This document shows positions 13,116 to 25,784 of a stretch of 64,000 nucleotides of DNA, one piece after another. The number at the start of each line of letters is the position of its first letter. The stretch's first letter is position 1. A program made the position numbers and the translations under genes. The notes beneath the pieces are model-generated. The model was not told where the DNA came from. It worked only from the letters and a program-made list of their open reading frames with translations, and did no database searches. Source of the DNA: Amaurobius ferox (lineage: Eukaryota > Arthropoda > Arachnida > Araneae > Amaurobiidae); the NCBI GenBank assembly GCA_951213105.1, contig OX578140.1, forward strand, positions 115,676,653 to 115,740,652, given 5' to 3'.

Positions 13116-14661
13116 CCCTATAGCCTTTTTTAATGGCATATTATCTCGAAATGCATGTCTGGGGGAATAATGTGCTTACTAACTTCTCAACTGGTACTAT
13201 CTCTTCTCTGCTATCAATTGAGGCAGATAGACATTTTTCACTGTGATACAGTTCCTCAAAAAGTACTTACACATCTTTAAAATGACTCTGCGACAAGGCC
13301 AGACGCAGACTCGACGACGTCTAATTTTACAATGGGCGGACAATTTATTTATAATCAGTAAATGAAGGGTGACATCGTTAGAATAACAACTATGGATTCA
13401 GGCGAGCCTGCGGGCATCATGAAATATCCAATGGAAGCTAATATAGACCATGCCCAGATGACTGGAGCAAGTAGTCATACAGATACGATGGCGTAAATGA
13501 GAGACAAGGGGCTAAATCAAAATTACCCCTGCCCAACAAGTGAAGGTTAAGATACTCTCTGAATTTTTGCAGTTAACTAAGCACATGAAGATGTATGTGC
13601 TCCTATGGCTCTCTCTAAAAAAATTCGCTGTTGGCTAAGACATCGTAATGTGCTTCTAAGACACTCTGCAATTTTGCCCTTCATTGAAAACGTAAAAATG
13701 TGCTCCTATAAATCTGAAGTTCGCCATTACGCATGTAAGAATGTGCTCTACATTTCTCTAAAACAGCGTCGCTGATCATGCACGTCAAAAAAGTCCAGAT
13801 ACAAGCCGCTGTGCGCCAAAGAGCAAACAGGTAACTTTTTGTGTCATAATATGAGGATTTATTTAACTTGACTAGAAGTCAGTAACAGTTTGCCAAATGT
13901 ATCACTACCGACTCAATTAAAAAAGATAGACAGCAATGTATGAAAATAAGTTCTAAATATAACTAGTGATTGTGAAATTAAGCAATGCTGAAATTTAATA
14001 TGAAGTATAATATTAATAAAATTTAGTTTGTGCAAGTTAATGTCTATTTATTGAATATGTAAAATTAATTTATGTCTATTAATCAATTTGATTTTCAGGA
14101 ACACAGGGCAATATAGTGAATTAACTTGGTTTTACTTCTGAAATGTACAATTCCACGATTCACGACTAAATTCGACCCTAATAACAAATACGCTACATTC
14201 ACTTTCTCTGTGATTACCGTCCGTTTACAAGGTTTTACTTCTTGTTAAATTGCTCACCTCTATTCAAGTATTTTAAAGCCATCCTGTTCATGGCCTCTCC
14301 CTATTAAGCTTCTGTTTCTTTGTATGTTCTGTGACTTCAGTATTTTTTGTGGATTATATTTGTTATTTGGATCCTATTGCCTATATATTGGAACCTTTGT
14401 TACATTCTAAACCCTGGATTTGGGTTAGCTCTGCCTACTTCCTTTTGTTATATAGGATGTCGGGCATCGTAACTTCCAGTTAATTCTAAAAATTCATCAA
14501 ATGTTTTCGGCGCTCTGACAAAGAAAACGTCCTGTACTGGTATTCATATACTTTCATAGGCTAGTTCATTCATATTTTCATCATTAATTTCTTAATCGAA
14601 TTTATCTTTCAGCTCGTTGTGTTACCTAAATAATTTATCTTTAATGCATTATGAAATAAAA
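13116..14661. other. Non-coding stretch with a degenerate ~50-bp repeat
   Basis: At about 13575-13800 the words ATGTGCTCCTA, AATGTGCTTCTA, AATGTGCTCCTA and AATGTGCTCTA recur roughly every 45-60 bp with CTCT and TTCGC blocks between them: four diverged units. Nothing else is recognised. Confidence 0.5.
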
Positions 14662-15583
14662 AATCTGATGTGGGCAGCACATGACTTTCCTCATATAATG
14701 CAATGAATTTACTACTTTTACAGTTAAAAAAATGTTATTCTTATAGTAAAAACTTATATTCTTTCCAAGATATTGAACTTTCGTCATTTTCATTGATTTA
14801 GCGTCATTTTTATCCATTTGGCGAGTTTTTCGTTAATTTAGCAACATTTTAAAAAGTCGCCTAGTTGGCGACATTCCACTAAATTCGTCGCCAAAATATC
14901 GCCAAGAGTTATGGACGGAAAAATAATTTATTCTTATAGCAGATAAATGACTATTTGCGTTCAAACACAAAAGTATTATCAAAGTATCTTTTTTCATGAA
15001 TGGAACGAGCTAGATCCACGAGAATGATGTCACCAAATTTATCGCGTGGTATTACATGTGAAAAGTGAACATGTTTCTCAATAGGAAATATTTTTTTTTA
15101 TTTTATATGATTTTTTGATAATTTTTTTTTTAAATGTGCAACATCTCAAGAACGGTTCATGTTAGCGTTCTAAAATTTATGTCAATCATTTTCTAATGAA
15201 AATTTACATAAGAAATGTCTATTTGCATAACTTTATTGGAGGTTTTGATTTTTTGAAAATTTCTCTCGAAAATTTAGGGGGATTCTGAACAGTCGATTGC
15301 TTATAAAAACAATAAGCTTCCAGTGTTTACGGATTGTAATTTTTGTACCAAATTTCGTTCGAATCGGTCCATACGTTCGTCAGTTGTCGTCTTCACAGAC
15401 TCGCTGACACACACACACACATACACACACATACATTCAGACACACACACACAGACATCACTTTTAAAATGTTCGATTCGTGATCAGGGATGCTTGAAAC
15501 GTACTCTCCCGTCGAAAACTCGAATTCGAATTTTCGACCCCGTCACAATACTTTCCTTATACATTATTGTACATAATGAAAGT
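14662..15583 (-). mobile_element. Family A element, copy A2
   Basis: In inverse orientation it starts with AATCTGATGTGGGCAGCACA and one palindrome arm, runs through the GGCGA/TCGCC-rich zone (about 14815-14905), the ATCCACGAGAATGATGTCAC block, and the CA microsatellite (15409-15452). It ends in an imperfect palindrome whose second arm is eroded (ATTGTACATAATGAAAGT). No coding capacity is inferred, although one frame stays open across the CA tract. Confidence 0.85.
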
Positions 15584-16329
15584 AAAAATGAGAAAATGGA
15601 TTTGAATTTGAAGGAAAGCCATATGCTGTCCACATCAGACTTTCAGTTTCAATTCATAATATTTTGCTATCATTGCCTCCTTACAAGAGTTTTTACACTG
15701 TGAGACCAATGAACGAAGACCATACATAACAATAAAATACAACATTAAATTATAAGCAGTGAATCGAGTGGTGAATTGAGCTGACGAAAATGCCAGGCAG
15801 ATATATGTCAACATTAAGATTAAAAGTTTACAACCAATCAATTAATCAATTTGCGATGGAAACAGCACGCAACAGAAACTTACAGTTTGGAGAGGCTCAG
15901 CCCATGCCGTCGGGCGCAACCTTAAGCATCGACTTCAGTAAGGAGGAGCAAGGTGGCTTCAAATTAAGGTTCACACGAGTCAAGAAGGAGGGCTTACATA
16001 ATATAGCAGCGCCATATATAAAAATATTACACTACTAAAACATTAAACAGTCCCTGATTTTACAAAAGATGAGTCGACAGTCAGAGTAGTTAGTTGACCA
16101 AAATCCTAATTTACCATTTGTCAGTTATGAGTCTTTAGGTTTTCAGTATTCAGTATACCAGTACTCAATTGACAGCTAAGTAATCAGGCAGTATATATGC
16201 TAATAACAATCAAACAAATGACTGCGAACAACACCGTCAGCATTTTGAAAATAAAGTATGTTCATTTAGTATATTCTGCAGGCCTGTTTTTGCGTTCCGA
16301 CAAAAAGACCGCATTCGGAGGTTTTATTA
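15584..16329. other. Unassigned stretch with one open frame
   Basis: A plus-strand frame of 82 codons (15790-16038) starts MPGRYMSTLRLKVYNQ and has no motif I recognise. AATAAAGTATG near 16250 and a TATATA near 16190 could be ordinary AT-rich sequence. I do not call a gene. Confidence 0.25.
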
Positions 16330-16760
16330 TTTTGTAACCCGAGAAGTAAAATATTTTAAACAAATTTAATTTTTTGAATTTTTTACAATTTCTGAATGAA
16401 TTTAAGATTTAAATTAACAGCATTTTAATCGTAACCTTTACCACGGGAGCGTTGTTTATAATTGTATTTCATCTTCCTAAAATATTCGTAAAATTTATTC
16501 AAACTTATAGACACGGATATTAATCTGGTATATTAAGTGTAAATATTTATTCTTTTTTATTTAAAGTCCGAAGTGTCATTAGGAGCTTTTATCGACACCA
16601 GTCATATGGACAGCTTTTAGCTAAGCTCAAAATGGTTAATTTAATCTCTCTCACAAAATATTAAATTTCGAAAATTAAAACTGAAATACTTTTGTGTTCT
16701 ATCATAAACCAGAAATATTCTAAAAGTTTAATTTATATAAAAAATGTATTTCGTAATCTT
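16330..16760 (+). repeat. Family J direct repeat, left unit
   Basis: It begins TTTTGTAACCCGAGAAGTAA and includes an AAAGTCCGAAGTGTCATTAGG...TATCGACACCAGTCATA block near 16563-16615. Both blocks recur in the same order at 17030-17400, with clear divergence between the two units. Confidence 0.6.
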
Positions 16761-17029
16761 ATAATTTGTTACAAATCTCGATAATATTAATTCTAGAAAA
16801 CTGTGCCTAACAATGATACAGTGAGTGGAAATAAAAAAGACAAATATTACTCCCTTCAGTGTAATGACTAGCTGCAAGAAAACTGGCAGTATGAAAATCC
16901 GCTTATTAGGATTGTATAATATTTCGACGACGTTAATTTAGCGTAGTTTGTAGTTATGTCGCTATTTCGTAAAAGCACATGTATTCTACCAGCATGTCCA
17001 AACGCGTTCCAACAGTATCTGGACTGGGA

Positions 17030-17400
17030 AATTTTTTTGTAACCCGAGAAGTTAAATAATTTAATAAAATTTAAATTAATTACTTTATTCTAATTTTTTC
17101 AAAGCAAGAAAAGTCATAGGCAGCCTATTTCGACACCATTCATACGAACTGCCCTTAGATATTTCCAAACTGAAGAAAATTATTTTTCTCTTGTCATACA
17201 GAGTATGAAATTGAGACAAATTGAAAGTTAAATATTTTTACTTATGATTGAAATGTATCAGTAATATTCTAAAAATATAAAAGTATATTAATTTAAAGAA
17301 TATGAAATTGCACAAAAATTAAAATTAAATATTTTATTTATGCTTTAATTGTACTGATATTATTTTAAAATTACACAAGTACATTAATATAAAGGATGAT
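17030..17400 (+). repeat. Family J direct repeat, right unit
   Basis: It begins TTTTTGTAACCCGAGAAGTT and has CATAGGCAGCC and TTTCGACACCATTCATACG near 17113-17150, matching the left unit about 700 bp upstream. The two may be ends or duplicated parts of one eroded element. Confidence 0.6.
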
Positions 17401-17429
17401 TCCAACTTCATTTTAACAGCAGACTTTAA

Positions 17430-17945
17430 TTGTGTCATTAAAAAATTCAGAAAACTGGCTAGTCCGGTATCACACCATCTATTCAATTGAATTGTATCCT
17501 AGTAATAAAATCATGTTATACAAATCCATCAATCAACGAGTCCTAGTATATGCCTGCTCAATTTGGGGATTTGCTTGCAAAATGCTCATCAAAAGTATCT
17601 ATATCGAGCAAAATAAAATCATCAGAAACATTCGATATCCCCTCCCCCTCCCCATTTCTTAAAATAATGATGCCATTCTCATAGACTTCCAAATTAAAAC
17701 AATAAAAAATCGTTATCAAAAAGTGCGCACAATATTTTCCCGCAATATCCCAAGTGTTCGAAATGAAGCAGTCTCTTATATCATAGACTACGACTCGCAT
17801 GACTACGATCAGCATCGTATAGCTAATAGGGTCACCCCACTTTACCAGTAGCCACACAAATCGCCCCAAACTATGGCAGACTTGATGGCTGCAAGTACTT
17901 GGAAAGGTGACCTCGTAGCCTAAATTCCTTCCTTTCGACGACTGC
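17430..17945 (+). pseudogene. Jockey-type LINE reverse transcriptase, C-terminal remnant
   Basis: The frame at 17432-17662 contains IMLYKSINQRVLVYACSIWG followed by an I-x-x-I-x-x-x-Q-N-K-I-I-R motif. This is the typical start of the thumb/C-terminal part of Jockey-clade reverse transcriptases (family pattern: LLIYKxxIRPxLTYAxPVWG, then VQNKxLR). A frameshift near 17660 moves the reading to another frame that continues with IKNRYQKVRTIFSRN and a YDSHDYDQHR stretch until stops near 17850. No catalytic YADD part is present. The element is a 5'-truncated, dead copy; product class confidence is fair, exact clade less so. Confidence 0.6.
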
Positions 17946-18487
17946 ACTAATTTCTATATTTTAAATTTGCTTCGAAGACATTTTCAAGTCTTCTATTCAT
18001 TAAATTTAAAATTATATTTTTATGTGAATAGCATGTTTGCTTGTAGTAACTATTACAAAGCGTTACAAAAACATAAACACTTTGGACTTTTATATATCCG
18101 AACCTACTACATTAAAATGAAAATAATTTTGTCATAACTTCTAGCTCATGTTAAAATTTTTTAAATAGTTTAAGGTTGCGGATCGGCCGCTTTCCATCGA
18201 GTAAGTGTCCTGTAACGCTCTTACGTTTCATTTCCGACCCGTAAACTATGACAAAAAATGCTTGGTTTGGTGTATACTACTACCTCGTAAAGTTTGGCCT
18301 CGTCACAATTTTTTTTTAATCACCCTGAATACACTAGCCTCCAATTTGTTAATAACATCCAAAGAAAGTAATATGAAAACACGAAATTCTATGAGCTGTA
18401 CACCATACAATTATTCATTGCATTCTGCATTATTTTTACATAATGCATAATTTAAAAAAATAATAAGTTCTCTGAAAAAAATCAATT
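17946..18487. other. AT-rich non-coding stretch
   Basis: Nothing recognised. The 81-codon plus frame at 18205-18450 has no recognisable motif. Confidence 0.35.
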
Positions 18488-19560
18488 TTAGGGGAAAATA
18501 ATATATAAAATATTTTGTAAAAAATAAATGAAAAAAATGGGTTTTACTAAGGAATATGTCCTCCCCCAGTTGTAATGTATTTTTGACATCGCTTTCCCAT
18601 ACTGACGATCAAGTTGTTGGACCCCCGAATAAAACGAAAAACTCATACAAGGAGCAATCCTTGTTTTAGATAATTTAAAGACCTTATAGGAGGACTTAGA
18701 GTAGCTATATTCTAAGGTAGTCCCCCAAATATGCTCTATAGGATTCAGGTCAGGGAATTGAACTGGCCAAGTCATTCGTTCCATACATCCATCATCAAGA
18801 TTTCTGTCGACAAGTCTATCTCTTTGACAACGGGCGTTATCATTCATTAGCATGGAATCAACATCAATTGTACCAGCATACGGTATTGCATATGGATCAA
18901 GGATCTCGTCCCGATATTTCGGAGCATTCAAAGTCCCTCCATTGAACACAAGCAGATCGGTGTGATCACTCAAAGATATCCCAGTCCAAACCATTAATCC
19001 ACCGTCTCCATAATTTATCTTTCAATAATGTCGGATTGGTTGTATCTGGAGCCTTGTTCTCTGCAGATCAGAATACGACGTGAATCACTATCCATAGTAA
19101 ACCTGACTTGTCTGTGAAGAGTACATATCTCCACTGTTTTGTGGTCCAGGTGACGGGGTATCTTGCCCAAGGTAATCGGGCACATCTATGCAATCGGTTA
19201 AGAGGAACACACACGAGCGGGCTTGCATACAGTCTTTAGTTTTGTATTCACACATTAGTGGGATATTTTCGTGTCCTTATTGCCACAAAATGATGCGCAA
19301 AGAGCTGGGGCATAGTAGTGTCCATTGTTCTTCGGGTCAAAAAAGCCAGAAGTGATCGTCAGCCAAGGTTGTAACGCTTGGCCAACCTAGAACAAGTCTT
19401 CTTGAAACTGCATTTTTGGTTTCGAGCTGATGCCGAGGTCTTTGGACCACGCTGCGAGAAATATTTGACCATCTGGTAGCATCAGTTTGCGATAGGCACA
19501 TTTCTATCCAAACAATCGCTCTCTATCTTAACAAATCCGGCAAACATTTTCTTCCTGACA
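18488..19560 (-). pseudogene. Tc1-type transposase pseudogene
   Basis: An open minus-strand part (18994-18488) reads VWTGISLSDHTDLLVFNGGT, RYRDEILDPYA-like, then an N-D-N-A-R-C block and WPVQFPDLNPIEHIWG. This is the second-Asp to third-acidic region of the Tc1/mariner DDE transposase: the D of (M)(N/D)DNA and the E of DLNPIEH. Upstream at 19000-19130 another frame gives LFTDKSGL and DSDSRRILICREQG, the first catalytic Asp region; further up (19150-19560) only scraps such as PLVCVPLN remain. At least two frameshifts separate the parts, and the Asp-Glu spacing is normal. Tc1 transposases cut and paste at TA sites. The copy cannot make an active protein, and I could not define its terminal inverted repeats. 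Confidence 0.8.
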
Positions 19561-22099
19561 TAACAAATAATCTATTTGTACCAAACATTTAATATCAGTT
19601 AACATTAATTGGAGAAACACAGAAATATAAAAGTGCCAAGAAGAGTTACCTCTGGTTTTTTAATAAATAACCAATTGTTTTTTAAAAAGTGATAGGTATA
19701 ATTTTTTAATTTTATTTTATTAACGTGACTTATTATCCTTTACATGAACTGTATTTATTATATTTATTTTCATTCTTGTGAGGGTCAAATAATTGATTGT
19801 ACCTTAGCTTTTGGAGACCAGTGCATTTGGCCATTCAATCAAGGTTAAAAACTGTAAAATAAATTTTGGCAATAATAGCTGGTCAATCGATCTGGGTGGT
19901 CTCTCAATGATGAGGTCCAACATTTTTTAAAAAGCTCATATTTGAAATTATAATTAATATTGCAAATGCCAATTTAAAGTTCAATTTCATAAAGGATTAA
20001 ATTTCAAAAGCTGAAAAGGAGTATTTAATAGGAGTAAATAATTTAATAATGGTATGTTTAAGGAAAATTAAAATATGTTTTTTTATTTTTGCCAGTAATT
20101 TAACAGTTAACTCTAACGGTAATTCTTTAATTATTCTTTCCTTTCAGTTCAATTTCAAGGGCTGAAATTTTTATATTCAGAGTTTCCGTTTCACTTGATG
20201 ATAATACATCCCGGTAGATAATTCCCTCAAAAGGGCATTCAAACGTTGTTCATCTGTTTATTTGCCTGTGGGTATTTGGTCCTAGGTTCAATACACATTT
20301 TTCCTGGTATAATGGTAGCTCATAATAACGCTGAAATTATTGCTGAGACCTAATATTTTTCATCTGCTACAAAGAAGCACAAACATTCGTATGTTATGAG
20401 ATATTTCCGATGGAAACGTAGTCAAATGTTACGAACGGTCATCTATGCTATTTGCTGCTGTTAAAGCACAACATAACGTTTTTGAAAACGACAGTTGCAT
20501 TTGTAACTATTTTTTGTTTGCATTATTGTAGTAACGTTCTTCCATATATTTTATTTGCATTAACTTTCAGAAAATAAAATAAAATTTATTTTTTATATTG
20601 AAATTTAATCAATTCTATATTAATGCACCTTCTCAAAGTTTCATTTCTTCCAGGAACGTGACCGCATACACTGCTGATCGCGAAAAACATATTTATCGTC
20701 TGCTTTTGTAATTGTGAAGCAAAATTACATGCGCTTATTAGCATATGAGAAATGAATTTTACAAAGATAGAATTATCTTCACTACTACTTATAATCGTTT
20801 TGGATTATTTATTTAAACGATTTCATGTTTGTTTGAAGTTAAAAACACAATATAAGCCAGTTGTGACTAGCCCCAAAATGCCATCGCATGACCTCATAAA
20901 TGGAAATTTTTATTCTACAGTATACCATTATGAACATCTTTAATGTTATACCACTTTAATTTTTCTTGTGGAATTTTTAGTATTTTTATCACATTCTAAA
21001 ATCTGTGTTTTGCAATGGTATTCGCCATTTTAAATCTGGAAGTCTACTGAAATCCAAATGGCTACGCGGATTAACCTAGGCATTGAGATTATTTTGTGCC
21101 ATTCTGCAATAAGTCACACTTAAAATGCTTTACAACATATTTGTTTTTATCCATTTGAATTTATTTTTCTTCTTATAAAAGAAATTATGAATATCACGGA
21201 ACATTCATTTGCTATAAGAATATACATTTTTCTATGTTAAGTGGAATAATCCGAATATTTACAGTAATTAAAAACGGACGTTCTTTTATGTAGTGGGAAT
21301 CACATTTCATTATAACACGTGTGTAAACGCCCCGGGAAGAAGGACATATACCATTCTTGAACAGTCTTTTCAAACTGTAACTCCCGGTGACCTGAAAAGC
21401 TAAAATTCTGTTAATTTATAATATTGAACAAAAGGCAGAATCTGGGTGAATTTTCAATCATTTCGCTATTAAGTGTTATACGTTAGTGAATAAGATGAAA
21501 CATTATAACAAAAGATTGAATTTAAAATTTTTAAGGATGCTAGTTTCCCTGTGTTGGATAGGCTTAAATATTAGTTAAAAAATTGAGCACCATTTATACA
21601 CTTCTCAAAAGACCAGCTATACAGAAACCGATGTGGACAGAATCTGTCTTTCCTTACCAAAAATATTACATGGAATTAAAAGAAGTATTAAATATCGTTA
21701 ATTTGGTTCACTTTCAACATGCAGCATTATACGAAAAGTCTGTTAGCATCATTCATCTGTCAGATTGTAGCCCATTACATATGTCACATTGTCACCCATT
21801 ACATCTCTCACAGTGTAATAATGGTGTGAAAGATCCACGAAACAATGTTTTTAATATTAAATTGATATAACGTAAAATTGAAATTGGGGGTTTTTCTTAG
21901 CAACTTATATCCAAAGAAAATCATTTATTTATACTCTCGTATAATATCCTTATCAAGATGCAATTGACATTCAATTAATATTCCTTGAAATAAATGATTA
22001 TTTGTGAATTTACAGGCCTCAAAATACAAATATATATCAAAATATATGTCCTCTTGTGAATGAACCAAACTATATCTAACTAGTAGAATGATGCTAACA
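19561..22099. other. AT-rich non-coding stretch
   Basis: No element or gene recognised. A frame at 21583-21870 (95 codons) includes a short internal repeat (CATTACATATGTCACATTG / CATTACATCTCTCACAGTG at about 21774-21813) and matches nothing I know. Another frame at 20752-20943 is AT-driven. Confidence 0.35.
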
Positions 22100-22479
22100 G
22101 ATTTTTCGCAAAATATTGCATGTTGAAAGTAAACCTAATTTACGATACTTAATACGTTTTTTAATTCCATGTAATATTTTTGATAATTTTATTTGAAAAG
22201 AATGCAGTATGTCGAAAACGGTTCAAACTAGCATTCTGATATCTGTATCAATAGTTTATTGGTGAAAAATTAAGTATGAAATAATTATTTAATTACCAGT
22301 AAAGGTTCTGATTTTCTAATGCTTTTCAAAATGTATTCGAAAACTGAGAATATCTTCTGATCATGCTATTGCGTTTAAAATCCATAGAGTAACAGTAACC
22401 ACAGATTCTAATAAGCGTATCAAATTCAATTCGAAACGCTTCAATCGTACGTGAGATATGGCGATATATGTAAAAAGTG

Positions 22480-22690
22480 GCCATTTTGACGGAATTGCCC
22501 AATATTAGCTTAAACTATAGGGACAATATTGGGAAAATATTACGCCAATATTTCCAATGTAACATCAATAGTGGCGTCATATTGTTATAAAAATATTAGC
22601 CAATACTGCTGGCCAATGTAATCTTACTATTTGTCCAATATTGAGATTACATTGGAGCTATTTCCAATGTAATATTAATTCAAGACCAAT
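22480..22690. repeat. CCAATATT/AATATTGG word cluster
   Basis: Within about 210 bp the words CCCAATATTAG, ACAATATTGGG, GCCAATATTTCC, TAGCCAATACT, GGCCAATGTAATC, GTCCAATATTGAG, GATTACATTGGA, TTTCCAATGTAATATTAA and GACCAATATT occur on both strands. Their mutual inverse arrangement suggests a MITE-like or subrepeat-built insert. Confidence 0.6.
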
Positions 22691-23034
22691 ATTAAATGCT
22701 ACTAGGGAACATATGCACAAACTATCATACATACCCACTAACATACATACACATACACACACACGCACACATACGCTAACACACACACGCACATACGCTA
22801 ATACAAACACACACACACACACAGATAGACATCACATCAAGAACGTTCGATTCGAGTTCAGCAATGCTTGATGTTTTAAAAAGATTAATTCTAAAATTTG
22901 TAGATCTTGCAAACATTTGATTACTTTTAAAATTAATAGAATTTCAGTATTCTACGATTGTAATGTATGTACCAAGTTTATATCTGAACGATCCATTTTT
23001 TCGAGAGATATCGCTTCCACAGACTTACGCACTC

Positions 23035-23211
23035 ACATTCTAACATACACTCACAATATCATACACACACATACACACACTAACATACATACACACACAC
23101 TAACATACATACACACACACTGACATACATACAGAGAGAGAGAGAGAGAGAGATCACCTCGGAAACGTTCGATACACACACACTAACATACATACACACA
23201 CACTAACATAC

Positions 23212-23246
<35 letters not shown>

Positions 23247-23262
23247 ACCTCGGAAACGTTCG
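23035..23262. repeat. Compound CA / AACATACAT / GA microsatellite, locally duplicated
   Basis: ACACACACTAACATACATAC units are followed by a (GA)n run and GATCACCTCGGAAACGTTCGA at 23133-23173. The same succession repeats once more to about 23262 with a longer (GA)n. The duplicated block is about 90 bp. Confidence 0.85.
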
Positions 23263-23376
23263 AGTCGTGATCAGTGATACTTAATACTTTCCCTTCCGTT
23301 CAAAAATCGAATTTACATTTTTGACCGTGTCATAATACTTTACTGGTACATTGTAATATATATGTATAGGGAAAGT

Positions 23377-24164
23377 AAAAAAGGTATATCTACAAAAAGT
23401 ATATAATCCTAATTATCTTAGGTGTATAGGAATTTTACCATTTTCGTAGTCGGATTCCAGAGGCAACTAAAAAACATTGGGAATATAGCATATGTCTACA
23501 TACATAAGTTTACGAGTTGGCCAACGAGCCAAACACAAATGGAAGAGTTTCTTGCTTCAGCATGAACGGACGGAGTAAAATCAACCACAAAAATAATATT
23601 ATGCGAGAATAGCTTAACTTTCAGATAGAGTGTTACAGTCAGTTATAGTGCAACTTGCAGTTCTGAGTCGCCAGAAATACGTGGGAAAATAACGTCCAAA
23701 ATTTAAGTCTGCCAGCAACAAATAATCCGTCTAAGTAAGGACCATCATACTCGTCACATAATTAATAAGATTTAGGACAAATGGTTAGTTTATGAGTAAT
23801 GACTTCGTATTTGTTTAGAAGAATGATGGACAAGAATGTAAATATTAATAGTACAGTAATTAAATAAATAGTTATTATATCGTAAAATTGTGTAGTTATT
23901 GAATCATCATTAATTATTTACATTTCGGCACGGTCAAGATGGTATCTCTCTACAGAGAAATTGGTTTTGGAGGGTATGAGGCCTCACCCTTAAAGAACAA
24001 TGTATGTAAACTTAATATTCATTATTAAGGTATTGATTGCATAGTTTGTAAAACTATATTGATTTCGAAGCAGCTATAGGAAATTTTTAAAGAATTAAAA
24101 TTGTCTAAAAGGAGTTCTATATTGTATAACTATTTCCATGTGATTGAATTTAAATATTACTTAA
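23377..24164. other. AT-rich non-coding stretch
   Basis: Nothing recognised. Confidence 0.35.
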
Positions 24165-24560
24165 TTTTTCTCGTTTATCTGTACAAATAAAATCTGTATA
24201 AATAAAATAGAAAATATGTCTATCTGTCTGCCCGTCTGTCTGACTGTCCCGTCGTCACACAAGAACGGCTGAACCGAATTTAAAGAAATTTTGTGGGTAG
24301 CCTTGAAAAAAATCCATTTAAAATTTAGTCCACGTTTCGAGTTTCTACGACCAGTGGTTCTCAAGATATTAGTGAGAAACAAAACTTTCATTCGTCTCAT
24401 CATCACGGGAGTACGACTAAACTAAATTTAATGACATTTTGTGGGTGGCCTTAAAAAACCTCCCTTAAATTTTGGCCAAGTTTTGAGTTTCAAGGACCAG
24501 GGTTTGTCGAGATATTAATAGAAAACGAAACTTTTTCCTACCAGTTCTACTCTCAAACTC
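24165..24560 (+). mobile_element. Family F fragment, copy 1
   Basis: Starts around AAAATAGAAAATATGTCTAT, then a CTGTCTGCCCGTCTGTCTGA tract and AGAACGGCTGAACCGAATTT, followed by AAATTTTGTGGGTAGCC. This order (GTCT-rich tract, then AACGGxT, ACCGAATTT, AAATTTTG) is typical of Helitron-derived repeats in many arthropods. A second, internal copy of the block (ACTAAATTTAATGACATTTTGT...GTGGCC) follows at about 24415. Confidence 0.5.
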
Positions 24561-24805
24561 CCTGGTTCCTTCAAACCAAAAGGTTGAAAACCGTTGTTTA
24601 AAACTTGAAAATGGACTATAATTTTATCTCTGAGTTTGGGGGCAGATTTTTGCGTTAAATATTCACTTTCTAAATCATGAATTGCTTGAAAACATGAATT
24701 TAAATGGAAAACCACCATGGCTTATTTTTCACAAACTTTTACTCAACGATGAAGAAAGAAAGAAATCAAAAGACGAGAAAAAGAAGAATTTATTAAGAAA
24801 TTATT
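24561..24805. other. Short unassigned spacer
   Basis: No feature recognised; the minus frame over it is short and shows no motif. Confidence 0.3.
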
Positions 24806-24930
24806 ACTTTGTTTATATACATAATGTATAAGGAAAGTATTGTGACAGGGTCGAAAATTCGAATTCGAGTTTTCGACGGGAGAGCACGTTTCAAGCATCC
24901 CTGATCACGAATCAAACATTTTTGAAGTGA

Positions 24931-24976
<46 letters not shown>

Positions 24977-25784
24977 TATGTGTGTGTGTGTGTTTGAAAG
25001 TATGTGTGTGTGTGTGTGTGTGTCAGTGAGTCTGTGGAGACGATAACTGACGAACGAATGGACCGATTCAAACGAAATTTGGTACAAAAATCACAATCCG
25101 CAAACACTGGAAGTCTATTGTTTTTATACGCAATCGAATGTTCAGAACCCCCTAAATTTTCGAATGAAATTTTGAAAAATTCGTCAAAAAATCAAAACCG
25201 CTAATAAAGTTACGCAAATAGACATTTCTTATGTAATTTTTCATTAGAAAACGATTGGCATAAATTTTAGAACGCTAACATGAACCGTTCTCGAGATATT
25301 GCACATTTTTAAACAAATTATCAAAAAGTTATATAAAGTAAAAAATAAAAATATTTCCTATTGAGGAACATGTTCACCTTTCATATGTAATACTATGCGA
25401 TAAATTTGGTGACATCATTCTCGTGGATCTAGCTCGTTCCATTCATGAAAAAAGATACTTTGTGTATACTTTTGTATTTGAACGCCAATAGTCATTTATC
25501 TGCTGTAAGAATAACTTATTTCTCCGTCCATAACGCTTGGCGAGATTTTGGCGACGAATTTGGCGGACCAGCATGGCGAAATTTTTAATTGTTGCCAAAT
25601 TAACAAAAATCTCGCCAAATTGATAAAAATGACGCTAAATCAATGAAAATGACGACTAATTGAAGAAAATTCAATATCATGGAAAGAATATAAGTATCTA
25701 CTATAAGAATAACGTTTTTTAGTTGTAAAAGTAGTAAATGTATTGCATTATATAAGGAAAGTCATGTGTTGCCCACATCAGATT
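24806..25784 (+). mobile_element. Family A element, copy A3
   Basis: Full-length copy with palindrome (ATACATAATGTATAAGGAAAG), GT microsatellite (24935-25023, one of the longest here), GACGAACGAATGGACCGATT, the TCTCGTGGATCTAGCTCG block, the TGGCGA-rich zone (about 25538-25640), the single arm ATAAGGAAAGT, and the hairpin GTGTTGCCCAC followed by ATCAGATT. By eye it is very similar to A6 and A1, which suggests fairly recent spread. Confidence 0.9.

Larger units (their letters stand above)
22100..23376 (-). mobile_element. Family C element (diverged A-like), inverse orientation
   Basis: The blocks CGAAAACGGTTCAAACTAGC, ATTTTATTTGAAAAGAATG, CGTACGTGAGATAT, long CA-rich tracts, GATCACCTCGGAAACGTTCG, GTGATCAGTGATACTTAATA, TTTTTGACCGTGTCATAATA, and a terminal palindrome ending GTATAGGGAAAGT follow the same order as a family A copy read in reverse. 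The middle is doubled: the CA tract with its CGTTCGA block appears at 22735-22860 and again at 22980-23270. A CCAATATT-rich insert lies at 22480-22690. Confidence 0.6.

Noticed and set aside
20281..20300. tRNA gene from a GGTTCAATAC-like B box
   Set aside because: No A box or cloverleaf could be placed around it.
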